This document shows positions 35,925 to 43,157 of a DNA stretch of 64,000 bases, in pieces. Below the pieces are notes generated by a model. That model made no database searches. It was not told the DNA's origin and worked only from the letters and a program-made list of their open reading frames with translations. The DNA lies in assembly GCA_012103535.1 (NCBI GenBank), contig WLWQ01000003.1:124001-188000 (forward strand). Reading direction: 5' to 3'. Position 1 is the first letter of the stretch, and each line of letters starts with the position of its first letter. A program made the translations under genes and the position numbers. Source of the stretch: Pseudomonadales bacterium. GTDB lineage: Bacteria > Pseudomonadota > Gammaproteobacteria > Pseudomonadales > Pseudohongiellaceae.

Positions 35925-36305
35925 CTAACCGAAGGTTTCTGAAATGCGTTCAGATTTCAGAAAGTACCAGGTCCATAGGATTGACCAGGTAAGTGCAACT
36001 ACAACGATTACGAAAATCGTCACACCTTCCGGCCGCTGCAATCCTCTCTCCATTAATAGTATGCCGTACAAAATACGCAGAATGATCAGGCCAGCACTTA
36101 TCCATAACAGTGCGATATTCCACGTAGGTGCGGATGGCACTTTTAAGATCAACAACAGTAGTGGCACTAAGAAGACTACTAATAATCCAAGAAACAACCA
36201 TATTGGGTAGTCCAGAATCCATCCTGACAGTCCTGCAGAGTAAAACGCGAGTATTGGCAACGAACCAATGAGATATATGAGTATCCAACCATTTATGGAT
36301 TTCAT
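35925..36305 (-). CDS. 126-residue polytopic membrane protein, unknown
   Basis: Four hydrophobic segments (about 5-27, 31-53, 62-82, 95-117) with few polar residues between. I recognise no family. Codon use looks ordinary. The gene stands alone in the accessory stretch. Confidence 0.6.
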   Translation of the reverse strand: MKSINGWILIYLIGSLPILAFYSAGLSGWILDYPIWLFLGLLVVFLVPLLLLILKVPSAPTWNIALLWISAGLIILRILYGILLMERGLQRPEGVTIFVIVVVALTWSILWTWYFLKSERISETFG

Positions 36306-36450
36306 AGTGCGCCTCTCTTAATTGAGAATTATCACTGCTATTCCATCGTGTTTTTCCATGGCTTAAATATTATTACCGACCCGCTATATCCTTAACTGAG
36401 CAGTTTGTTATGTGTTGGTCGTACTCTCAAAATTTCTCTTAACTAATGGT

Positions 36451-36468
36451 CGCTATTGGTCAATAGCG
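36451..36468. repeat. short perfect palindrome, left copy
   Basis: CGCTATTG-GT-CAATAGCG, an 8-base perfect inverted repeat. A related but diverged palindrome lies at 38171-38202 on the other side of the hydrolase gene, sharing the TATTGGT-AATAG centre. See findings. Confidence 0.6.
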
Positions 36469-36555
36469 TAAAGCTGACTTTGAAGTAACTTAGACACAGC
36501 CAACACTATGATGAGTCTATTCCAATTAGATTGCTTATATCTACTCTGGATAGAC

Positions 36556-38127
36556 TCAATGCATCTCTCGCAACTCAAGTGTGAGTTCTGGAAAGATTTG
36601 CTCCAAGTCTGTTCTAAGAGGGGCGCCCTTCAAATAATGCTCAAAAAATGAAAGCGCAACTTCGTTGATAATGATTAAGGCCCTCTCATTATCCACATCT
36701 CCCATCATTCCAGGTCCCTGCAATCCGCGCACCGCCAAAGCTACATCAGTAAAATCCATATGATCGATGCCATCGATAGTCATATTCCAAAGCTCATGAT
36801 TGGACGATTGGTATGCGAAATCGTTGCCACCATAAAAATTTGCGCTGTACATGACTAAGAAAGGTGCTAGTAGAGGTGTATCCCAATTGTAGCCCTGCTG
36901 AGATCCGTCTATGTGTATTCCTGCCTTGCAGCGATCATCCGATTTACAAAACTCTCCCGCAGCTGCACTGCCAAATGAATGGCCGAAAACACCGAGCTGC
37001 TCTATGTCTAGCGCATCAACGAAACCTGTTATAGGTGCGTTGACGTTCGCCAATTCATCCACGACAAACTCAATATCTTCCACCCAAGTCTGCGCAAAAC
37101 TTCCCATTACTGTCATCTGGCCATAAAAATAATTGTATAAAGTATCAGAGGTGGTGCGTGGCCCGATTAGGTATCTCTCGCGCTGGCTTAAAACTTCTTC
37201 AACCAAGTTTCTTTTTTCAGCCTCACTTTCGAAGGTTCGATATCTACTGAAAATAGAGAACAATTGTGCATCAAGCAAGGAGTGATCTGATCCATCGTCT
37301 GAAGTGACTAAATCCCTAACACCAGTGATTGGAAGTGCCCCAGCTTCGATGTATCTAAAGTCTTCTGGCATGCCAGTGTTAAAGAGAATTTTCTCAGTTG
37401 AACTCAAGAATACTTTGGTTGATTGGTACGTATGGGCAATGCTGAAAATTATGTAACCATGACTGGCAAGATGTTCCATAAGCACAGTATTCTGCTCTCG
37501 AGGAGACATAAAGCCATGATTGAAAACCAGGATTGGAAATTTTTCTCCTGGGGCGATAGCTGATTCGATTTGAGAGTGTGTATCAATCTGACCAAGGTAG
37601 CTGGTGAAAAAACTCAACATATCGTAGTCTCCTGAATACACGTCCTGCCAGAGCGTGCGCACAGGAAACTTTTCTTCGGTTGATTTAGCGGAGGGGTACC
37701 ATACAAGCACGGAAAGTTCGCGGTTATTTTCCGGTGCAAATCTTTCCAATCTGGAATCATCCACAAGTGTGTAATCGAAAGTCCCAATGCTGTATGGACC
37801 GTTAGGAGCTGGCAAATTAAAAACAGGAAGTAATTGACTTAAAGAAACTGAAATTAGTAACAGAATCGAGCAAGGAACTGCTGCCAGTGCCCGCCAATGT
37901 AGTTTACTAGGAGCACGTTTCAACGATCCTAAAGCTAAAAAAATAAAAGTTAGATACGCGGGAATAAGTTGCCAACGGAACCCCTCGAATATGGGGCCGA
38001 TGAACAGTAGGGATATCCCTGTAAGTGCTAAAAATGAAGAGCTAATCCGTGCACGAAGCGGAGTAATCACCAATCTCAGAATGAATACAAAAATTAGGCA
38101 AAAGAATAGAAACTCGAAGAGTTGCAA
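36556..38127 (-). CDS. alpha/beta hydrolase, platelet-activating-factor acetylhydrolase-like, with N-terminal membrane domain
   Basis: 523 residues. The first 125 residues form four or more membrane segments; the rest is an alpha/beta-hydrolase domain. LVFNHGFMSPREQNT is the oxyanion strand, GVFGHSFGSAAAGEF carries the nucleophilic Ser in G-H-S-F-G, and later Asp and His (DGSQQG and GIDHMDF) can complete the triad. The pattern fits the PAF-acetylhydrolase/dienelactone-hydrolase-like group, which cleaves short acyl esters of lipids. It is flanked by related palindromes. Confidence 0.82.
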   Translation of the reverse strand: MQLFEFLFFCLIFVFILRLVITPLRARISSSFLALTGISLLFIGPIFEGFRWQLIPAYLTFIFLALGSLKRAPSKLHWRALAAVPCSILLLISVSLSQLLPVFNLPAPNGPYSIGTFDYTLVDDSRLERFAPENNRELSVLVWYPSAKSTEEKFPVRTLWQDVYSGDYDMLSFFTSYLGQIDTHSQIESAIAPGEKFPILVFNHGFMSPREQNTVLMEHLASHGYIIFSIAHTYQSTKVFLSSTEKILFNTGMPEDFRYIEAGALPITGVRDLVTSDDGSDHSLLDAQLFSIFSRYRTFESEAEKRNLVEEVLSQRERYLIGPRTTSDTLYNYFYGQMTVMGSFAQTWVEDIEFVVDELANVNAPITGFVDALDIEQLGVFGHSFGSAAAGEFCKSDDRCKAGIHIDGSQQGYNWDTPLLAPFLVMYSANFYGGNDFAYQSSNHELWNMTIDGIDHMDFTDVALAVRGLQGPGMMGDVDNERALIIINEVALSFFEHYLKGAPLRTDLEQIFPELTLELREMH

Positions 38128-38170
38128 AGTTTGATCCCCATATCACTCAGAGTCAGTTGAAAATATTCTC

Positions 38171-38202
38171 AAGTGTCCGTTATTGGTGAATAGTGGACAC
38201 TT
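38171..38202. repeat. short imperfect palindrome, right copy
   Basis: AAGTGTCC (38171-38178) / GGACACTT (38195-38202), with a further inner TATT/AATA pairing around GGTG. Its centre resembles the palindrome at 36451-36468. Confidence 0.6.
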
Positions 38203-38211
38203 CGAAACACT

Positions 38212-38250
38212 TAAAGCCCGTAACAAAAGTCGCCCTACCCTTATTTATTT
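38212..38250 (-). repeat. degenerate terminal attC-like element
   Basis: After the stop of the 38241 gene the minus strand reads GGGTAGGGCGACTTTTGTTACGGGC (broken here as GGGTAGGGC, ACTTTT, GTTACGGGC). The AATCAAATAAATAAGG start matches the other elements, but the far half is diverged, as expected at the end of an array. Confidence 0.4.
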
Positions 38251-38618
38251 GATTGTTGTTTGCCTTTTGCACGATTTCGCTCAATCCATTCGTCTTGCCG
38301 AGTCAATAAGTACCACATTTCAGCATTGTCACTTTTCCTATGAATCTTCTTCGCATCCAATTCATGAAGCAGTTGGCGAATCTCCTCATCTGTATACCCA
38401 CCTATAGGTTTTCGTAATGCTTCAAAAGTTCTCGCTATATGGTTTCGATGTTCTAGCATGTTCTCGAGCAAATCCTTAACGCCTTCTTTGCTTTTATTAT
38501 TGAGATAATACATCTCCTTATTATGCTTAAATTGGCGATCCTGCATTGCATAACCGAATAGTCCTGTTAGCACAGTTCCCACGAGTACTCCCAGCAGTGC
38601 CCACCAACCTTCACTCAT
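38241..38618 (-). CDS. cassette gene: small single-span membrane protein
   Basis: 125 residues with one N-terminal transmembrane helix (WWALLGVLVGTVLTGLFGYAM) and a charged, helical cytoplasmic part with several Lys/Glu-rich segments. No family recognised. Its last codons (QQSNK) lie at the edge of the terminal attC-like element. Cassette membership is inferred from position. Confidence 0.65.
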   Translation of the reverse strand: MSEGWWALLGVLVGTVLTGLFGYAMQDRQFKHNKEMYYLNNKSKEGVKDLLENMLEHRNHIARTFEALRKPIGGYTDEEIRQLLHELDAKKIHRKSDNAEMWYLLTRQDEWIERNRAKGKQQSNK

Positions 38619-38637
38619 AATACATTCCTCTTAGAGA

Positions 38638-38700
38638 CACATAACGTCCGCAGTAATGAGCATGGCGTTAGCCCTGCGCATTACTGATTTGATTATTGGG
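38638..38700 (-). repeat. attC site A
   Basis: An 8-base perfect outer stem CAGTAATG (38651-38658) / CATTACTG (38679-38686) encloses two further paired triplets (GCA/TGC and GGC/GCC) around a TAAC loop. The R'-like core on the minus strand is GTTATGTG (38638-38645). The TAA of the loop is the stop codon of the 38668 gene, so the last residues of that protein are encoded by the site. Confidence 0.75.
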
Positions 38701-39150
38701 TGCCAACCCATCTAAAACAGCTTTGTCCCAAGCTGTGCCTCTTCTGAGAGTGTCCTCTCGGGTTGCGCCACAAGTTGTAAGACCGCCTACCAGATCTTCT
38801 TTTGAATAACTCAAGTAGAGCAAATAAGTAGTTCCAACCTTAAAGGTCTCATTGCAAGAAGTGATGTTTGGGAATGCTCGCACTGTAATTGTTGCTTGGA
38901 GGTCTCCCTTCCATTGTTCCTGTACTTCAAAAATCACAGTGTCAAAGTCACTTGTAGCGAAGCTTGAAGCGGAATCATCAATATTTCCTGCTGTATAACT
39001 AATAGCGGTGCCAACAACAATCACGTCAGAAGCACTAAAAAGCTTTTCTACTCCAGGCCGATTAGGAACGTCGCCCCAATATTGAGAGCACGTGCATGCA
39101 AATGATGTCGAGCTAATTAGCAAAGAAAAAGCTAGAACAATTGATTTCAT
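38668..39150 (-). CDS. cassette gene: secreted NTR/TIMP-like protein
   Basis: 160 residues. A signal peptide (MKSIVLAFSLLISSTSFA) is followed immediately by CTC at the mature N-terminus, the hallmark of NTR/TIMP-like domains; further cysteines (ITSCNE and TTCGAT) can form the disulfides. KLFSASDVIVVGTAISY and YLLYLSYSKEDL fit the beta-barrel strands. It ends NNQISNAQG, encoded by the attC site. A bacterial role is unknown. Confidence 0.75.
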   Translation of the reverse strand: MKSIVLAFSLLISSTSFACTCSQYWGDVPNRPGVEKLFSASDVIVVGTAISYTAGNIDDSASSFATSDFDTVIFEVQEQWKGDLQATITVRAFPNITSCNETFKVGTTYLLYLSYSKEDLVGGLTTCGATREDTLRRGTAWDKAVLDGLAPNNQISNAQG

Positions 39151-39172
39151 GTTTAGAACTCCTACTCAGTTA

Positions 39173-39237
39173 GCACCTAACGCCCTGATTGGCAGGAGCG
39201 GCTCTAGCCCGTTGTGGCGGGCGATTGAACTGTTTGT
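39173..39237 (-). repeat. attC site B
   Basis: R'-like core GTTAGGTGC (minus strand of 39173-39181), adjacent CAGGGC, and a central hairpin GCCCG (39207-39211) / CGGGC (39218-39222). The outer part is more diverged than in the other sites. Confidence 0.6.
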
Positions 39238-39259
39238 AATGTGACAATGTCAGTGGGGG

Positions 39260-39778
39260 TCACAGTTGCCAAAACCCAGTTTCAATCCCGCCCTGAATGA
39301 CAATGGCACATGTTCCATGGCCGGTTAATTCCATTGGCGGTAGAGCCACTTCGGCGCCAGATCGCGCTGCTGCATCAACAGTAGCCTGTATATCCTCCAC
39401 CAGGATGTAATGACGGACGATAGGTTCCTCAGTGTCGCGCATTGGTGCCCGGACGCCCAGCATTCCGCCGTTTGCGAGTTCCGCGGTACGAGCACCGCCA
39501 AGATTCGGGTCATTCTCACCGAACGTAACGGCATGCAGTTGAGAATATGTCTCGCATACCGTGTCGACTTCCGGCGTCACAATTTCGAGGTATTGAATTT
39601 TCATAGAGCCTCCTTTAGCACTCTGGTTAGCCGTGCCTGTCGAGTCGTGCGGCGAACCATTCGTTTTGTGTAGTGTGTAATCGCGATCAGTCGCACATCC
39701 CAACTGCAGGATCGCGCTGGGAAATGCCACGAATGTCAAACTGACGCGGAGCATTTTTCTGCGATTTGTGTTTGTCAT
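39260..39778 (-). CDS. cassette gene: VOC-family protein, possibly lipoprotein
   Basis: 172 residues from the first ATG. The last 114 residues (MKIQYLEIVTPEVDTVCETY to the end) are a glyoxalase/VOC-like domain with VLVEDIQ-type strands. A very strong ribosome site, AAAGGAGG, lies just before the internal ATG at 39604, so the domain may be made alone. The upstream 58 residues look like a lipoprotein signal (FPSAILQLGCA) and may give a second, membrane-bound form. Substrate unknown. Confidence 0.75.
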   Translation of the reverse strand: MTNTNRRKMLRVSLTFVAFPSAILQLGCATDRDYTLHKTNGSPHDSTGTANQSAKGGSMKIQYLEIVTPEVDTVCETYSQLHAVTFGENDPNLGGARTAELANGGMLGVRAPMRDTEEPIVRHYILVEDIQATVDAAARSGAEVALPPMELTGHGTCAIVIQGGIETGFWQL

Positions 39779-39788
39779 TAGCTTTGTA

Positions 39789-39851
39789 ACATAACGCCCT
39801 GAATAATGGGCAAGGCGTTAGCCCTGTCCTTGATTGGTTTGATTGCTATGT
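39789..39851 (-). repeat. attC site C
   Basis: 63 bases bounded on the minus strand by ACATAGC and GTTATGT, which pair except for one base. Inside are CAGGGC next to R', and an imperfect hairpin around GGCTAACGCC with AAT/ATT flanks. The TAA-containing loop recurs in site A. This is the most complete copy. Confidence 0.8.
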
Positions 39852-39854
39852 TTC

Positions 39855-40247
39855 TTACCCCAATACAGCATACGATAGTAATCCAAATAAACAGACTAAT
39901 TGAACTAATAGACACAAAAACCGGAACAATGGATTGATGTTTGCTATATGAATTACTGACTGTAGAAACCGGAAAAGCATAAATAGGGCAGCCAATATGT
40001 CTATCCCAATATTTGATAGATCACGTAGTGTGAGGAGTACAACCAAGCCAATATATAGGGGTAAGCTTTCTAGACAATTCGCATGAGCCCGCGAGAGTCT
40101 ATAAATAAGAAGAGAGCTATCCTGAATACCAAAATCCGCATGGGAGCCCCCTCTCGCAAGATGCCGGGACCTGGCAATAAACAGAGATAGTAGAATTATC
40201 ATCGTCCAAGCGACAAATACAGATAATACTAGTAGTGGTATTTGCAT
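39855..40247 (-). CDS. cassette gene: MAPEG-family membrane protein
   Basis: 130 residues with four transmembrane segments and the MAPEG signature RAHANCLESLPLYIGLVVL. The family includes microsomal glutathione transferases and eicosanoid enzymes; bacterial members are mostly uncharacterised. A second, diverged MAPEG gene is the next cassette in the array. The stop is four bases from attC site C. Confidence 0.85.
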   Translation of the reverse strand: MQIPLLVLSVFVAWTMIILLSLFIARSRHLARGGSHADFGIQDSSLLIYRLSRAHANCLESLPLYIGLVVLLTLRDLSNIGIDILAALFMLFRFLQSVIHIANINPLFRFLCLLVQLVCLFGLLSYAVLG

Positions 40248-40268
40248 TTTACTAACCGTCTACGACGC

Positions 40269-40335
40269 ACACATAACGCCCTGTAATAATAGGCGCGCGA
40301 AGCGCGCAGTCCTTATTGATTTGATTTTCATGTGT
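40269..40335 (-). repeat. attC site D
   Basis: On the minus strand ACACATGAA opens and GTTATGTGT closes the site. The apical hairpin GCGCGC-GAA-GCGCGC (40293-40307) is flanked by AATAA/ATTATT pairing. CAGGGC precedes the closing core. Confidence 0.75.
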
Positions 40336-40373
40336 TCTATCTTTGATGTCCAAATTAGTAAATCGTTTACAGC

Positions 40374-40772
40374 TTAGCTGGCGGCAATTACGCGGAACAC
40401 CAACAATGCCCACATTGACAGTAATACAATCCAGCTCGAAAAGTATGCATAAACCCTAGGCCAAATGCTATTGCTTCCTGTATGTATGAACGAGTGCACG
40501 ATTCTTGCCCCAACGTATGCCCATGCAAGATAGAGGAACAGACTGCCAGTCACGTTTACCGCTAACGCAGCTAGGCAGCATACATAAAACAATACTGGTG
40601 CTTCGTAGAGATTAACAAAGTGACGAGCAAGTTTTGCAGAAGACTCTGGTTCTGCTTCCCCCTGATAGACACTAAAGAAGGATTGCTCGATTTTACGCTC
40701 GCTAACTAGTTTCTTTCTCACGCGAAACAAACGGACTAAAACGGAAAATGTCAGCAAAACCATTGCAAACAT
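40374..40772 (-). CDS. cassette gene: MAPEG-family membrane protein, start codon uncertain
   Basis: 132 residues from the ATG at 40772, four hydrophobic segments, with MVLLTFSVLVRLFRVRK and RHFVNLYEAPVLFYVCC, the MAPEG pattern (N-x-x-E-x-P). Family members usually have about 9 more residues before this Met; the frame upstream reads IDNFLLIFP but has ATC where an ATG would be expected, so the true start may have been lost or a rare codon may be used. It is the first cassette from the right. Confidence 0.8.
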   Translation of the reverse strand: MFAMVLLTFSVLVRLFRVRKKLVSERKIEQSFFSVYQGEAEPESSAKLARHFVNLYEAPVLFYVCCLAALAVNVTGSLFLYLAWAYVGARIVHSFIHTGSNSIWPRVYAYFSSWIVLLSMWALLVFRVIAAS

Positions 40773-40833
40773 AGGAAAAATTAGCAGGAAATTGTCGATA
40801 CTATTGTACCTCTAGAGTAGGATTTTGGATTTA

Positions 40834-40899
40834 GGAGATACTCATAAAATAACAAATTAGTAGCGACGCCCAGAGTTAAGTTATTTTATGAGTGTCCCC
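40834..40899. repeat. 20-base inverted repeat bordering the cassette array
   Basis: Arms 40834-40853 and 40880-40899 match in 18 of 20 positions (core ACTCATAAAATAAC identical) around a 26-base spacer. The GGGGACACTCATAAAAT form recalls the ends of elements mobilised by REP-associated (Y1) transposases. No transposase is present. Confidence 0.7.
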
Positions 40900-40942
40900 T
40901 GCTAGACGCGGAGCGTTTTTCAGGTTTAAAACTTTTATTCAA

Positions 40943-41180
40943 TTATTCGAAATGAAAGTATCGTTTAATAGAACGCGGTCCATCTTCGGCTCTGTAATTA
41001 AACCCATCATTATCGGCAACGATTCCTTCACCACCGGAACTACCGGCATAAGATCCGTTGTGGGCATCAAACGGATCAGGGATAAAGTAATGTACTACAG
41101 CAGTCCGTGCACTACCTACGGGAATTCCGCATCGCCAGTGACAGACCAATATTAGTAGATAGCCTGGTAGGGAATTTCAT
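40943..41180 (-). pseudogene. possible frameshifted small gene
   Basis: An ATG at 41180 with GGAAGAG upstream opens a frame that stops after 22 codons (MKFPTRLSTNIGL, then a TAG). The overlapping frame continues 60 codons to 40943 with good codon use and the tail SIKRYFHFE. One frameshift would join them. The plus-strand ORF over the same bases is compositionally odd. I cannot name a family. Confidence 0.3.
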
Positions 41181-41228
41181 GAACTCTTCCTTTTTCTTAT
41201 TGTTGTTAGAAATGCTGCCTGTAGAGAC

Positions 41229-41263
41229 AGAAATGCAGAGCCAGGCTCTGCATTTCTTTTTTT
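41229..41263 (+). terminator. strong hairpin with T-run facing the plus direction
   Basis: A 14-base perfect inverted repeat (41229-41242 / 41244-41257, AGAAATGCAGAGCC and complement) followed by seven T on the plus strand. On the minus strand, where the adjacent TPR gene ends, no T-run follows. Confidence 0.75.
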
Positions 41264-41281
41264 CTTTTGTTGTCTAAAGAC

Positions 41282-42958
41282 TTAGAGTCGAGAACGCTCC
41301 AGCTCTACATCAGCGTTACGCCATAGTTCTTCGAACTGACGATTTACGATGATGGCTTCCTGTTCTTTACCCTGTGCTTCCAACGATTGAACAAGACCGA
41401 AAGTGGTCCAGCCATTGCGCTGATTCCATTCCAGATCTTTGCGGTACACTTCTTCCGCTTCAGTTGGACGGTTTGCATCGAGGAGCGCAGCGCCAAGATA
41501 GAGTCGCATGGACTGTGACCAATCTGGTGGCTCGGTATAGCTCAGGTTGTCCTGATACTCCACGGCGTGACCGTAGTGAAGAATGGCGCCATCGATATTA
41601 CCTTTCGCTTCTTCGATTTCACCCAGCAATGCATGCATGGCAAGACTGAGTACGTGATCGGCTGGCGTTGGACCCACGCCTGAATCGTTAACTCCATCGG
41701 CAGTAATTTGCTCACACACGATAGCAAGCTCTGCTTCGGCTGGACCGATGTGTCCTCTGGCTGCATGAGCACTTCCCATTACATAAGCCCACATACCGGT
41801 TAAATAAGGAGACGTTCCCTTTTCCTTGTTAGCCTGATTTTCCGCATGAATTTTATCCCAGCGTCCAAACACTTTATCCATTACCCATTCATGGGCAATA
41901 GTCTTGTCACCACGTCGATCGCCCGGCAGTGCTCCGCCAGCATTACGCGCAGCTGCAGCGGATGAATCGGCATAGTTACCCTGAAGCATGTTGGCATAAC
42001 GCACGAAGTCCAAAGCATGTGGCTTATGAATTTTGTGTGAAAGCGGATAGGTGCCGATCATTGGAAAGTTATTGTCGCCCCAAATTTCAGCAAACTGATC
42101 GTCTACAATTTGTGAGCGCTCATTGGAAAGAATTGCTTTCTCGTATTCACCTACTCGCAGATAAATATGTCCAGGCATGTGCACCATGTGACCAGAGATA
42201 GGCACAGTGCCTTCTAGTTTCTGTGCTGCTGGCATGGCCAGTTCCGGTTGATCTGATCCTTCCATTAAATGGATATACAAATGGTTTGCACCGGGATGGT
42301 CGTGTTCAATTTCCATAGCCGCTTCCAAAGCAGCTTTGCCTTCGATGGTTCCAGGTTTCGGAGAGCCATCTGCTTCCCAGTAATCCCAACGCGTCGTATT
42401 CATGTACGCTTCGCCGAAAATAGTGGCGACGTCAGCGTCGTCGGGGTACTTGTTATGTAATTCCCGCATAGCATCGAGGAAGGCGAAGTCTCTTTCTCGA
42501 TTATCTGGAATGGCGTCTCTGTTATAGAGAACAAAGGTCGCATTAATCAAATCACGCTCTCTTTGAGTGCCGTTGTTCGCCAGCTCCAGAGCCTGACGGA
42601 TCGCAGCCAAACCGGCTCCTTGTGGATCATCCGGCATACCGGCGTAGCGGCTATTCGGATTTGGACCTGCCGCGTGGGCAATTCCCCAGTGTGGCATTGG
42701 GCTGTCAGGATCTAAGCGTGCCGCTTCCTGATAAGAAGCTATGGACTCAGGAAAATAGAAACTCCAAGCCATACGAATACCCTGGTCAAAAAAGGCCTGG
42801 GCTTCGGCTGAATCGGTGGCAATAGGACGACTATATGTGCCTCCACCGGGAACAATGATAGCCAGAGCCTCATCGCTCTGAGCATAAGTCATTGATATTG
42901 AAACAGTTAATATGGTTGCAGCGCTAAATAGTGCAATTAGTTTGCGCATGGACCTCAC
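41282..42958 (-). CDS. secreted TPR-repeat protein
   Basis: 558 residues with a signal peptide (RKLIALFSAATILTVSISMTYAQ). Repeats of the TPR type are visible, for example FYFPESIASYQEAARLDPDSP and EAEEVYRKDLEWNQRNG. The family is widely found in proteobacteria and planctomycetes as a periplasmic or exported protein; HIYLRVGEYEKAI is typical. Function unknown, likely protein-binding. Confidence 0.85.
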   Translation of the reverse strand: MRSMRKLIALFSAATILTVSISMTYAQSDEALAIIVPGGGTYSRPIATDSAEAQAFFDQGIRMAWSFYFPESIASYQEAARLDPDSPMPHWGIAHAAGPNPNSRYAGMPDDPQGAGLAAIRQALELANNGTQRERDLINATFVLYNRDAIPDNRERDFAFLDAMRELHNKYPDDADVATIFGEAYMNTTRWDYWEADGSPKPGTIEGKAALEAAMEIEHDHPGANHLYIHLMEGSDQPELAMPAAQKLEGTVPISGHMVHMPGHIYLRVGEYEKAILSNERSQIVDDQFAEIWGDNNFPMIGTYPLSHKIHKPHALDFVRYANMLQGNYADSSAAAARNAGGALPGDRRGDKTIAHEWVMDKVFGRWDKIHAENQANKEKGTSPYLTGMWAYVMGSAHAARGHIGPAEAELAIVCEQITADGVNDSGVGPTPADHVLSLAMHALLGEIEEAKGNIDGAILHYGHAVEYQDNLSYTEPPDWSQSMRLYLGAALLDANRPTEAEEVYRKDLEWNQRNGWTTFGLVQSLEAQGKEQEAIIVNRQFEELWRNADVELERSRL

Positions 42959-43157
42959 CTCGCGTTCTTTAGTTGGTCTAGTTGTTGTCGTAAGTGTGGG
43001 CTATGGGCCCACAAAGCAGACCGGCAGTATACTCCGATCATCTTGACCAGAGTAGTTTGATCGAGGAATTGCAAAGATGCTGCGCTGGGAATATGGTTAG
43101 GATAGCTTGGAGATTATCGAACCCCCGCAGTCATCCTACTGAAATCTGGTAACAACA

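Larger units (their letters stand above)
38212..40340 (-). mobile_element. orphan integron cassette array (attC sites without integrase)
   Basis: Five minus-strand genes of unrelated families (38241, 38668, 39260, 39855, 40374) are separated by 60-67-base elements that share a terminal GTTA core (GTTATGTG or GTTAGGTG, minus strand), a CAGGGC next to it, and an internal imperfect hairpin. The elements follow the 3' end of each gene, as attC sites do in cassettes, and in one case the stop codon lies inside the element. Nothing resembling an IntI integrase is visible here, so this is best described as a cluster of attC sites lacking an integrase. The direction implies that a recombination platform, if any, lay at the right (higher coordinates). 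Confidence 0.75.
40773..41281. other. 509-base region between the array and the TPR gene
   Basis: Contains the 20-base inverted repeat, the possible broken gene at 40943-41180 and the hairpin terminator at 41229-41263. No intact gene that I trust. Confidence 0.6.

Noticed and set aside
36380..36420. A stretch with CTTAACTGAGCAG and GTTATGTG resembling an attC 3' half
   Set aside because: No matching second half or repeat copy, and not next to a cassette-like gene in the same direction; probably chance.
8839..38235. Similar 20-base segments at 8841-8860 and 38216-38235 (17 of 20 identical)
   Set aside because: Two copies this far apart and this short could be chance; without a genome search I cannot call a repeat family.
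38212..40340. Interpretation of the repeats as a CRISPR array
   Set aside because: Elements are about 60 bases, palindromic, spaced by whole genes, and there are no short regular spacers or cas genes.
40892..41155. 87-codon plus-strand ORF ending before the hairpin terminator
   Set aside because: Composition is unusual (Ser/Thr/Ile-rich, no family pattern), and the opposite strand has more natural codon use; not called a gene.
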